Shown piece by piece: positions 45,108 through 54,581 of a stretch of 64,000 bases of DNA. The position numbers and the translations under genes were made by a program. Numbering within the stretch: the first letter of the stretch is position 1; each line of letters starts with the position of its first letter. Source of the stretch: Protea cynaroides (taxonomy: Eukaryota; Streptophyta; Magnoliopsida; Proteales; Proteaceae); NCBI GenBank assembly GCA_028583415.1, contig CM053267.1:55442914-55506913 (forward strand), in the 5' to 3' direction. Below the pieces are notes generated by a model. The model ran no database searches and was not told the origin of the DNA. It saw nothing but the letters and a program-made list of their open reading frames with translations.

Positions 45108-45591
45108 TCAGGTGGCAATCCTAGTAATTTCGATGAGGTAGACTATGGACACTAGGTATCTAATTTCTCCTTTCTCGAGGCATCTCCTAGCCTTTAATGC
45201 AGAGAGGATGAATTTTCGTTTACGAGAGAGTTTGGTTCCTGAAAAACTGAGTTCTTTACCTTTCTGGCCTTTAAATGTCAATTTTTTTCTGCACATAATA
45301 GGTTTACGAAGTGCTGGGCTAACCAATACATTCCTAAGATGATGTCAAAGTCTGCCATCTCGAGTTAGATTAAGGTTGCATCCATAGTCTTCTCGCCAAT
45401 AATAACTGGACATGGCCCATAACCCTTATCTATCTCTACATCTAATCCCATAGGTGATCGTATAAGTAATTTGTAGTCTAAGGGTCTGAGGGGTAGACTT
45501 AGTTTCTTTCCAAATGACATAGATATAAAAGAATGAGTGGCCCCAGAGTCAAAGAGTACCCTGGCAGATATGCCATTAATAGGTATGATAC
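45108..45591 (-). pseudogene. G5 protease region (decayed)
   Basis: After the putative intron the minus strand reads PINGISARVLFDSGATHSF with the Asp-Ser-Gly motif, then SFGKKLSLPLRPLDYK. Stops and shifts interrupt the middle. The end, FSGTKLSRKRKFILSALKARRCLE, is at about 45290-45170. Confidence 0.8.
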
Positions 45592-45661
45592 CTATGATTT
45601 TTCTTCTTAAATTAATCTACATGCTCACACAAGGTATTACAAACAAAAGGTCAGGTCATAC
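45592..45661 (-). other. putative 70-nt gag-protease intron of G5
   Basis: Donor ATAG|GTATGACC, acceptor AATCATAG|GTATCA. Joining restores DIG followed by IIPINGISA in frame. The length, 70 nt, is not a multiple of three, so only removal keeps the two frames together. Confidence 0.55.
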
Positions 45662-46983
45662 CTATGTCTACATCAGGTAATGCAGCAGTGTCTTCAGCAG
45701 TCACCCCATAAACCTTGCCTTGTTGCAGTTGCTTCTTCGGTTTAGGGCAGTCCCTCGAATAATGCCCTATTTGATCGTAGTTAAAGCATTTGACTCCAGT
45801 ATTACCCTGCTTCTGTTGAGGTTGGGCTATTGGAGTAGTCTTGGCTGTAGCATTGAAGCCTTGAGTGCGGAAGGGTTTGAATGTTCTTGAGTTTTCTCTG
45901 TTGAATGTATTCCCATTCGGTCTCTTAATACCCCTATTTTGAGCAAAGTAACTCTCCCACTAGCTCGATTCTAGTATTCGAGCAATCTGTACAACTTCAT
46001 TATAAATCTTCTTTTTCAGTCCCAATACATACTCTCAAATGCTTCCCCTAAGTCCCCTGACGAACCTTTGGATTCTGGTATCTTCTTCCTACATGCTAGA
46101 GGGAGCAAAGAAGAACAGCTCTTCATAACACTGCTGGTAAGCGTGCATAGTCATCTGTCCTTGATACTGACTCAAGAACTCCTTTTCCATCATGTCTCTG
46201 AAACTCCTGGGGAAATACTTCTCAAAGAAGACTTCTTTGAAGATAGCCAGGTCAGTTGGGTGTGCTTTGTCAATGGATAACTCCGAGTGAATTTCCACCA
46301 GTGGTGTGCATCTCCTTTCAGCATAAATGTTACACACAATACTTTCTCCTCTTCATTGATCGTCATCATCATAAAATTCCTTTCCATCTCGTCGATCTAG
46401 TGAGTTGGCCACATGGGATCCGATGGCTTGCCAGTGAATTCCTTCTGTTTCATCTTCAAAAAACTTTCGATCAGTTTGGAGTGGTCCAGATGATACTGTG
46501 CATATGCCCCATACATAGGCGGATGGTACTGATAGTTACCTTGGTTATATCTGCCTTGCAGTGCTTTAAATTCTACACTTGGGCTTGTACAACTAGTGTT
46601 TGAGGTGCTTGGGGTACCGTATTGTTCATAGCAGATGCTTGGGGCATAGTATTGCAACCCCTAGGAATTGTACTAGCTTGCCCTGCAGGTATGGGTGTGG
46701 TGTTTACAATTGGGGAAGCAATTCCCATTACAGCTTGCATGTTCGCTTGCATTTGCTATAATTACTGCACCTACTGTGCTAACTTCATCACTACAGTAGC
46801 CAAATCTGTTGGTGGTGCCAGTAAGTTAGTTGGGTTGGCCTGTGTGTGAACATCCTGAGGCGTAACATTTTGATTCCCAACATCTCCTTCTTGCCCTTTT
46901 TGACCTTCATTGTCATTGACCTCCGTAGGTGGTGGAGGTGGGTTTGCATTCTATCTCCTTCTACTTGGTCTATCTCCAGCCAT
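45662..46983 (-). pseudogene. G5 gag (decayed)
   Basis: The start is ATG 46983 (MAGDRPSRRR) followed by TAG. Recognisable parts are the Pro-rich N-terminus, YHPPMYGAYAQYHLDHSKLI (46657-46397), NFMMMTINEEEKVLCVTFML and AHHWW (46387-46190), EFLSQYQGQMTMHAYQQCYE and LFFFAPSSM (46337-46089). The decayed MGLRGS region and a zinc-knuckle remnant near 45790-45740 follow. At least two frameshifts and several stops are present. It is closest to the Gag of G1. Confidence 0.85.
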
Positions 46984-47022
46984 TTAAATTCTTGGGTAAA
47001 GTAGTTTTGGGGAGGCTACACA

Positions 47023-48744
47023 TGTAAGACCCACACTCTAAAAACCCGGTCTAAACCTTGGTTTGTGTCATGACAGGTCTTCCGATCATCATCGGGCCAG
47101 ACGGGGCAAGCGGACAACAAACAGGTACAAAATCGGACCGAAGTCGACCAATTATACCTGATTTTAGGTATACCGGTCAATGGTACCGGTCTTGGTACCG
47201 GTTGACCGGTATGGCCTACGCAGCTATGTGCGGGAATCTGGAAAATGGTCTCTGCGGGTCCCGCTTTCCTGATTTCGAATCCTAGAAGTTTCCTAATCCT
47301 AGTAGGGTTACTAAACCCTATTTCTAGCCTATAAATACACCCTTAAACCTCCTCAAATCCTTTTCATTGTCTCTCACAAACCCTAGAGAAGAGAAAGAGG
47401 TTGGAAAGGAGAAGGGGCTAAGAAGAAGAAGGAGGTGCCGCCATTACCGTTCGACGACGCTCTCATTACGCCAGTCAATGGTAAGTGTTTGAATCCATCT
47501 TCTTACTCTATGTTACTTGTGTGGGTGGATCAATACCATGCAAAGTAGGTATTGATCTAAAACCCTAAATTGTTCATGCATTGATAGGATGTGATTGTTA
47601 GGCATTTGATTGTTTTCGTTAGTGTGTGGAGTGGGGCATGGGCCTGGGATCGCTCTTCACATTAGCACCTTTTGTAGTATTCTGTCTTAACATGCTCGGT
47701 ACGGGTGGGGCATCAGGGGAAGGTCGTGGTACGGTGGTCTCTGACATTGATGTTGTCCCGGCCATTGTTATGTGGTACTGTGGATTCTGAGTCGATGCTG
47801 GCTTGTCCACGATGCTTTAGCTCTATCTCTATGCCGTAGGGAGTTATGTTGGGATGGGGTCTACCTGCGTATTGTTTCTATCCTAGTGGGTTAGTTGCGG
47901 ATAGGGAATCAGGGGAGGTGTGGGAATGCCTTAGCTCTATCTCAATGCCGTAGATGGCTGTGCTGGGATAGAGCATACATTGATGACATATAGGATTGGT
48001 TAGTTGCGAGCCCAGTTTGTGAGCCCTGGCCAGTAGGGGCTTAGGTACTGGTATGGGTAGAGTATCAGGGGAGGTACGTGGGTATCTTAGCTCTATCTCT
48101 ATTCCATGGTGGGTGCATGTGGGCCAATGGGGTGTGATCCATGAGGTGCCACATACTCGTGTATAGAGGTGCGGGGGCCACCAAACCTTTCTATAGCACA
48201 TTGCAAACTTAAAATCAGACCACAGCATAAAATTGATTGTTACTCATGCATAATCTTGTGAAACTGTCTGATTGTCTTACTGAGCTAAGTTGTGAGCTCA
48301 CCCTTTGTATATACATTGTTTTTAGATGTTGATGCAGGATACACCGTGGACGACTACGTGAACGCTCCGGCGTATGGAATTGTAGCTGCTTTGGATGTAC
48401 GAGCAGGGGAGGACGAGCATGATGCTTCATGCGAGTGCCCTTTCTGTGTGTACTTGTGATGGATTTTATTTAGTTGTTCTAGTTATTTTCGTTTGATATT
48501 AAGGGATGTAAAAGATATTTATTTTATGTGTTTGAATTTGGATAATGGGATATTTATTTAAATTATCAATAGATACTCAGTTCATTCTATCTAAAGTCTT
48601 CCGCTGTATATTTATATTCTGATTATGGTTATGTGTAATGGTTTGTATGAGTGGACACGGCCTATTTGAGATCCTGGTGTGAACCGTTGGTTCAATGACG
48701 GTTTACTCACACCGTTCTGGTTGGATCAGAATTGGGGTGTGACA
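47023..48744 (+). mobile_element. 5' LTR of G3, with a 0.6-kb internal deletion
   Basis: 1722 bp against 2338 bp for the 3' LTR. The missing part corresponds to about 56783-57395 and joins near 47568-47571 (AAACCCTAA then TTCATGC). A TATA box CTATAAATAC lies at 47329-47338. The ATCAGGGGA...TAGCTCTATCTCTAT modules lie at 47709-47830, 47905-47955 and 48063-48110. The terminal hairpin lies at about 48678-48720. Confidence 0.92.
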
Positions 48745-48747
48745 ACT

Positions 48748-48760
48748 TGGTATCAGAGCC
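48748..48760 (+). promoter_or_regulatory. primer binding site of G3
   Basis: TGGTATCAGAGCC three bases after the LTR end, complementary to the 3' end of initiator-Met tRNA. With the following bases it forms the palindrome CAGAGCCCTCGGGCTCTG. The spacer 48761-48997 is AT-rich and without a gene. Confidence 0.93.
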
Positions 48761-48997
48761 CTCGGGCTCTGTTCCACCAAACCATGTTGCACTTACTGAG
48801 TCGATGAACTGAGTTAGGAGAAAATTAAAAATCTTAATACAAACGCACCTTAAGCATTGTTTGATACCTGAGACGGACTAAGAAAGAGAATAATATACTA
48901 TGTTAAATATGAAACTTAACATGTGCACATACACTAGTTAGGAAAAACCTTGAAATTTTCATTAAACAAGAAAATGAGTATCAAATGAGATTGTGCT

Positions 48998-49034
48998 ACA
49001 GGGTACGGTCCACAAACCGGACAGTTACCCTGTT
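48998..49034 (-). repeat. inverted repeat after aORF-G3
   Basis: Arms ACAGGGTACGGTCC and GGACAGTTACCCTGT. It lies 35 bp beyond the aORF stop on the aORF strand, matching the repeats of G1, G2 and G5. Confidence 0.82.
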
Positions 49035-49069
49035 ATATGTAAAACAGTCATGAGTAAGTAAAAGAAAAA

Positions 49070-50314
49070 TCATGGGGTAGGGGGCCTAGGAGGTATGGGG
49101 TCCGCTATATCATAGTCTCGCTCGTAAGTGACCCTGAGCCAGTGCACCTGATCCTGTGTGACTCGGAGGCTGCGAGTCAACTGTGCTAAGTCACGGCTCA
49201 TCTCCCGCTGAGCGTCCCTGAGCTCCATAAACATACCCATCACTGAGTCGGGAGGAGGCTGAGATGGTCCAGCTATAGGGGCAGATGGTGGTGGTACAGG
49301 TGCAGGCTGTGGGGCAGGCACTGGTGCTTCCCCAGCCATATCATCATCATCGTCATCACCTATCTCTGCCGCATAGGCCGCATTGGCCGTGGCTACTGCT
49401 GCTGCTGCCGCTGCTACTCTCCCAAGTGGACGAGGGCGAGCCTCCAACTCGTCGTCACTAACCGGCAGATCGACCATCTGCATCCTCTGTATCGCATCCC
49501 AGTCGATGTCGGAGGTCATGGTGTCCTCAACGGCTACCTCTCCTCTCAAGCTCACGCCCAGACGGCGAAGAAGGAAAGTGACGAGACGGCCATAAGGAAG
49601 GTTGCTGGCCCGATCGGCCACGGCCGCGCGATGCATAGTCCGGATGATGAGGTAGGGAAGTGAGATCTGCTCCACTGTGCAGACGCAATAAGTGACGTAC
49701 TGGGTGAGCTGGGACAACTCACTGTAGTGGCCGCTCTATGGTACTATGTTGTGCTGAATAATGCGACTATATACCCGAGGTATAGGCCTCAGGCTAGCCG
49801 CCTTCATAGGGGCTCCAGGGTTTAAGATCTGATGCGCTATCTCTCGGCGCAAATCATCAGTCAAATAACCTTTCGCCTTGGGGGCGCAGTACACCAAATC
49901 TCCATAGTTGGGAATCCCAAGAAGATCAGCCAACTGATGGGTGTTAAATAAAATATGTACACCCCGGACGTAGCTGGTGATACGTAGATCCCTACACTGG
50001 TTCATATCCTCGACATCCCCTTCAAGTTCCAAGTTCGCATAGAAGTGCTTGACCAAGTTAGGGCATGTGGTCTCTGTGTATGAAATAACCGGCAACCAAC
50101 CTAGAGCGCCAAAAGCCGTCTCCACATTGAATCGGTGCAGTTGTTCCAGGTTGACCCGGCGCCCTGGTTCAATACTTTTATTATCAAACCATGGAAACCG
50201 AGCTTGTGCTTCCAAGGAGCGAAACCATAGCTCATCTAGTTGTGGAACTGGTGGTGAGGGAGCCCGAAAACTAGAGCCATGTGAGCGTTTCCCGAGAGCG
50301 CGTCTAGGAGCCAT
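49070..50314 (-). pseudogene. aORF of G3, antisense to gag-pol (one stop)
   Basis: The ATG at 50314 follows the putative acceptor by five bases. The frame is 414 codons with a single TAG at 49738-49736, where the relatives have CAG (HNIVPQSGHY). Order: basic Ser/Arg N-terminus (residues 1-25); conserved core (about 30-270) with RVNLEQLHRFNV, GWLPVISY, LVKHFYANLELEGDV, LADLLGIPNYGDLVYCAPK, RVYSRIIQHN, LPYLIIRTMHRA and RLVTFLLRRLGVSL; an Ala-rich run; an acidic DDDDDM stretch; a Pro-rich linker; and a C-terminal part (MELRDAQREMSRDLAQL) with heptad character. There is no signal peptide, membrane segment or Gag/Pol domain. It is the best copy for judging the family. A role in nucleic-acid binding or regulation is possible but unproven. 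Confidence 0.85.
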
Positions 50315-50319
50315 TTAAA

Positions 50320-50438
50320 CTGCAAAACAAAAGAAAATAAGATAAAAGTTAGAAAATTTTTGAAATTTCGGCAGCATAACAACAACATTTTGGGAAAAAG
50401 CCTTGAACTCACCCAAAAACGTGGGGAGGAGGACTTAC
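50320..50438 (-). other. putative 119-nt 5' UTR intron of aORF-G3
   Basis: On the minus strand, donor GTAAGTCCTC at 50438 and TTTTGCAG ending at 50320, five bases before the ATG. Confidence 0.62.
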
Positions 50439-51327
50439 GTAACCCCCACACTCTTCAACAAACCAATCACAAGCAATTCAAATGAGAAATTTCAAGAATT
50501 TAAAAAAAATTAGAAATTTCGAAATTTTTTTTTGAAAACCTAGGTCAAAATATGAAAAAATTCGATTTTTATGTAAACCATTCGGTGGAACCCCAAATTA
50601 GTTGAGGGCTTTTGCTCTTGGGGGTCCCTAAACCCTCTCCAAGCCGAAGGAAAAGAGTTCCTACGGTTGAAACATCTCGAACAAAGAAAAACCTAGATTT
50701 CTACATATAGACGATATGGGAAAATGATAAAGAAATGATGGGGAGGGAGGGATCATACCTAGAGACGATGTACTAGCTCTTGAGTGGAAGAAATCGCCTT
50801 CAAAAAGCACCGGTCGGATTGTAGCAACTCAGACTCCAAAGAAGAATCGCCACCGGAGAAGAAAGGAGGAGGAAAAAGTGAGAAAATCTCACTTTTTCCC
50901 GATTTTATAACCAGTATAGGCATACCGGTCGACGGTTTTGCCTATACCGGTCGACCGGTATCACCCAGATATATGCGACCGCTATGTCTCGGTCAGAAAT
51001 TTTATTCTGACCGGTCGACTATAACGGTCGCAACACTGTATACAGGGTGTCGACCGGTATGTTGCGACCGCTATGTCTCGGTCAGAATTTTAACTCTGAC
51101 CGGTCGACTATACCGGCCGCAGCATATTCCACAGGGGTGCGACCGGTAAGTTGCGACCGGTACGCACCAAAGAGCCAGGAAAAATTGAATTTAAAATCTT
51201 TAAAATTGTGTAAATTGAAATGTTACTTCTCGACTATTTTCCCTTGCATTATTCAAGACTAACACTGCTATTATTGATGTTCTCACGTGTTATGTCTTCT
51301 TCTCAGATCCAAATAAAATAGTCTGAG
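50439..51327. promoter_or_regulatory. divergent leader between aORF and gag of G3
   Basis: Non-coding. A dense cluster of CGACCG/CGGTCG words and ACCGGTCGACCGGTA-type palindromes lies at 50910-51165. A possible further aORF donor (CTAG|GTATGA on the minus strand) is near 50757. The last 160 bp before gag match the G2 leader. Confidence 0.5.
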
Positions 51328-52662
51328 ATGGCAGGCGGAAACAGTCGTAGGGGTCGAAAGCGTCATCAGGCCAGGATGTGCCTAGAAGAAGAACAAGTTG
51401 AACAAGACCAGGTTAGAGAACCAAGTCCTGAAGTGGAGGTGGAACAGGTCCCAGAAGTGCCGACAAATTTACCTGGCCCACCTCACAGGAATTCTGAGAC
51501 CATTGTTACAAACTTGGTCTATCAGATGCAGGCTCAACAGAAGGAATTTCTGAGCGAGGTACTGAAGATGCTCAGACCAACAGGCTCTGTTCCCGCTGGA
51601 AATACGCCCGAGTCAGGAGGAATTAATGCTACCCAACCGATGCAGAGTAGCCCAAGGCCGAGGGGCCAAGCGCAGAACGTACCACCACCGCATCGGTTTC
51701 CGTCGCCTTCTGCGTACTCGGGAGCTTATCCGTATCCACCACCATGGTACGGAGCAGACACTCAGGGACAGCATGATCTGAGCAGGTCAGTGGACAGATT
51801 CTTGAAGTTGAAACCTTCATCGTTCACGGGCAGGACAAGGAAACCATTGTGGCCAGCACAGTGGGATGCAGAGATGGAAAAGAACTTCCGATTGATGACT
51901 TGTACTGAGGAGGAAAAGGTTCTGTTTGCCACTCATATGTTGAAAGAAGATGCAAATGCTTGGTGGAATTCTACACGGGCATATCTGGAGACTAAGTATA
52001 CACTGGTTGATTGGGAAGTGTTTAAAGCTGCTTTCTTCGACAAGTATTTTCCAAAGAGTTTCAAAGATCAAATGGAGAAAGAGTTTCTCAATCTGCAGCA
52101 GTCTCAGTCGACCGTAGATGCTTATCAGGAGAGGTACGAAGAGCTATTCTTCTTCGCACCAGCAAGTATGCAAGAAGAAGAGACCAAGACACGTAGGTTC
52201 ACTATGGGACTACGTGGAAGCATCAAAGAGAATATCTTGGGCTTGGACAAGAAGATCTACAACGAGGCTGTGCGGGTTGCGAGGGTGATAGAGTCCAGTC
52301 AGAGGGACAGCTTCTTCGCTCAGAATAGGGGAGTGAAGAGACCTGCTAGTGAGAGTTCGGGTGGCGGTAACAGCAGACCTTTCCGCCCATACAGAGCACA
52401 GACCGCTACAGTACCTGCGAGAAACAACCCGGCACCACCTGTGCCACAGTTCGCTGGACACAACCCAAATATCAAATGTTATAATTGTCAGCAGCTGGGA
52501 CATGTCGCAAGGAACTGCACTCTACCTAAGAAGCAACCCCCCCAGCAAAGAAAAGTGTATGCGGTCACCACTGAAGAGGCAGCCGCATCACCTGATGTGG
52601 TAACTGGTACGACTCTATCCCTTACTATTTGGTTTATTCTTTCATTTTGCATGATCATGTAG
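51328..52662 (+). CDS. Gag of G3 (intact, 444 codons if unspliced)
   Basis: Starts MAGGNSRRGRKRHQ. An acidic EEEQVEQDQVREPSPEVE stretch is followed by a Pro/Gly/Tyr-rich segment up to about residue 145. The retrotransposon Gag domain (about 150-320) has DRFLKLKPSSFTGR, EKNFRLMTCTEEEKVLF, MLKEDANAWWNSTRAY and RFTMGLRGSIKENILGLDKK. A Ser/Gly/Pro-rich linker leads to the CCHC knuckle CYNCQQLGHVARNC at residues 384-397. The likely true exon ends at 52606 after DVVTG. The remaining 18 codons (SLTIWFILSFCMIM) are hydrophobic and fit intron sequence. Nearly identical to Gag of G2. Confidence 0.92.
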   Translation: MAGGNSRRGRKRHQARMCLEEEQVEQDQVREPSPEVEVEQVPEVPTNLPGPPHRNSETIVTNLVYQMQAQQKEFLSEVLKMLRPTGSVPAGNTPESGGINATQPMQSSPRPRGQAQNVPPPHRFPSPSAYSGAYPYPPPWYGADTQGQHDLSRSVDRFLKLKPSSFTGRTRKPLWPAQWDAEMEKNFRLMTCTEEEKVLFATHMLKEDANAWWNSTRAYLETKYTLVDWEVFKAAFFDKYFPKSFKDQMEKEFLNLQQSQSTVDAYQERYEELFFFAPASMQEEETKTRRFTMGLRGSIKENILGLDKKIYNEAVRVARVIESSQRDSFFAQNRGVKRPASESSGGGNSRPFRPYRAQTATVPARNNPAPPVPQFAGHNPNIKCYNCQQLGHVARNCTLPKKQPPQQRKVYAVTTEEAAASPDVVTGTTLSLTIWFILSFCMIM

Positions 52663-52685
52663 AACTAAGGGGCAATAAATTCCAA
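52607..52685 (+). other. putative gag-protease intron of G3 with a lost acceptor
   Basis: The donor ACTG|GTACGACT matches G2. Where G2 has TTTCAG|GAATTG, G3 has TCCAA|GAATTG, so the AG is lost. The nearest AG, one base on, would put the join out of frame. The segment has stop codons in the gag frame. Confidence 0.5.
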
Positions 52686-53287
52686 GAATTGTAAATGTAG
52701 CTGGTATATCCGCCAGAGTATTATTTGACTCTGGGGCCATGCACTCCTTTATTTCTATTTCTTTTGGGAAGCGAATGGAGTTACCAATCAAGCATTTGAA
52801 CCCAAGCTTGATAGTTCGCTCTCCACTAGGAGTCGAAGTGGCTTTGACCGAGTATTATGGACCATGTACTGTATGTATTGAGGGCCGAGACTTAGAAGAA
52901 AGCCTAGTACTACTTGAGATGGTAGACTTTGATGTCATCCTGGGAATGGATTGGCTAGGCCATCATTCGGCCGTCCTTTTATGTGGTGAAAGGAAGCTTG
53001 TGCTTACTGACAAAGAGGGAAGGAAATATAGTTTCGCTGGGATCAAGCTATCTAGGAAGCGGAAGCTGTTTCTCTCTGCCCTAAAAGCCAAGCGATGCTT
53101 AGAGAAAGAGGGAGTGGGGTATCTAGTATCTGTAGTCGATCTCACGATAGAGTCACTCAAGATGGAAGATATAGATGTGGTTCGGAAGTTCCCAGATGTA
53201 TTTCCAGAGGAGCTTCCAAGCTTACCATCGGACAGGACTACAGAATTTGTAATAGATCTCATGCCCGGTTCGGCGCCCGGTGTCTAA
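52686..53287 (+). pseudogene. G3 protease region (frameshifted at its end)
   Basis: Reads NVAGISARVLFDSGAMHSF with the catalytic Asp-Ser-Gly at 52727-52735; the next residues are AMHSF instead of the ATHSF of G1 and G2. It continues through KRMELPIKHLNPSLIV, MVDFDVILGMDWLGHHSAVL, SRKRKLFLSALKAKRCLEKEG and KFPDVFPEELPSLPSDR to MPGSAPGV and a stop. An extra C in GCGCCCGGTG (about 53274), compared with G2, shifts the frame before SKAPYRMAP. RT continues in the next frame from 53280. Without this base, protease and RT would be one polyprotein, as usual in chromoviruses. Confidence 0.9.
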
Positions 53288-54581
53288 AGCACCATACAGG
53301 ATGGCCCCGACCGAGTTAAAGGAGTTGAAGACCCAATTACAAGAATTGTTGGATAAGGGCTTCATACGACCTAGTATATCGCCTTGGGGAGCACCTGTAT
53401 TATTCGTCAAGAAGAAGGATGGAAGTGTACGGCTATGTATTGACTACCGTGAGCTGAACAAGTTGACGATCAAGAATCGATACCCTTTCCCTAGGATCAA
53501 TGATTTGTTTGACCAGTTACAGGGTGCAAAGGTTTTCTCAAAGATCGATCTCCGATCAGGGTATCACCAATTGAAGATCAAGGCCAGAGATATTCCGAAT
53601 ACTGCTTTCAGGACGAGGTATGGGCATTATGAGTTTCTAGTTATGTCGTTCGGGTTGACCAATGCTCCGGCGTCGTTTATGGAACGCCCGATGAACTGAG
53701 TGTTTCATGATATGTTGGACACTTCGGTCATCGTATTCATCGATGACATATTGATCTACTCTAAGGACATGGAGACTCATACATCGCACTTGAGGGCAGC
53801 CCTACAACGATTGAGACATGAGAAGCTTTATGCAAAATTCAAGAAGTGCGAGTTTTGGCTGAAGGAAGTGGCTTTCTTGGGCCATGTTGTATCTGAAGAC
53901 GGTATCAAGGTTGATCCAAGCAAGATAGATGCTATAGTAGGATGGGAAGCACCAAAATCTGTTGCGAAGATTCGTAGTTTCCTTGGGTTGGCTGGTTATT
54001 ATAGAAGATTCATGGAAGATTACTCCAGGATCGCTGTTCCACTCACCAGATTGACCAAGAAGGGAGAGAAATTCATATGGACAGATGAGTGCGAGAAGTG
54101 CTTTCAGACTTTGAAGTCAAGACTAGTCTCTGCACCTATCTTGACCATCCCAGAACCAAGCGTTCCGTTTACTTTATATACGGATGCTTCAGGGTTGGGT
54201 ATTGGGTGTGTATTGATGCAAGGAGAACAGGTGATTGCTTACGCATCAAGACAGTTAAAAGAGCATGAGAAGAACTATCCTACGCATGACTTGGAGCTGG
54301 CAGCGGTTATTCACGCAATCAAGACTTGGAGACACTACTTGTACGGTGAGAAGTTTCAGATCAAGTCAGATCATAAGAGCTTAACTTATCTTTTCACGCA
54401 GAAGGATCTGAATATGAGACAGAGGAGATGGCTGGAATTATTAAAAGATTATGATTGTGACATCCAGTACCATCCAGGTAAAGCAAATGTTGTAGCTGAT
54501 GCCTTAAGCAGAAAGTGGGCATCGAAACCTGAGGCAGGACCAAGTACAAATGCCGCATTATGTGCCGCAGACTCAAGTTAA
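53280..54581 (+). pseudogene. G3 reverse transcriptase and RNase H (one internal stop)
   Basis: RT is almost complete: PYRMAPTELKELKTQL, GFIRPSISPWGAPVLFVKKK, RLCIDYRELNKLTIKNRYPF, AKVFSKIDLRSGYHQLKIK and FGLTNAPASFM. A TGA follows at 53697-53699 in place of Arg of the usual LMNRVFHDML. It continues VFHDMLDTSVIVFIDDILIY with the FIDD catalytic box at 53736-53747, then FLGHVVSEDGIKVDPSKI and FLGLAGYYRRFMEDYSRI. RNase H follows with FTLYTDASGLGIGCVLMQGE, YASRQLKEHEKNYPTHDLEL and DHKSLTYLFTQKDLNMRQRR. It ends at TAA 54579 after ADALSRK. All catalytic residues seen are intact. The TGA looks like a CGA-to-TGA transition. Confidence 0.93.

Noticed and set aside
48748..48760. tRNA-like sequence
   Set aside because: Only 13 bases complementary to the end of initiator tRNA, which is the primer site and not a tRNA gene.
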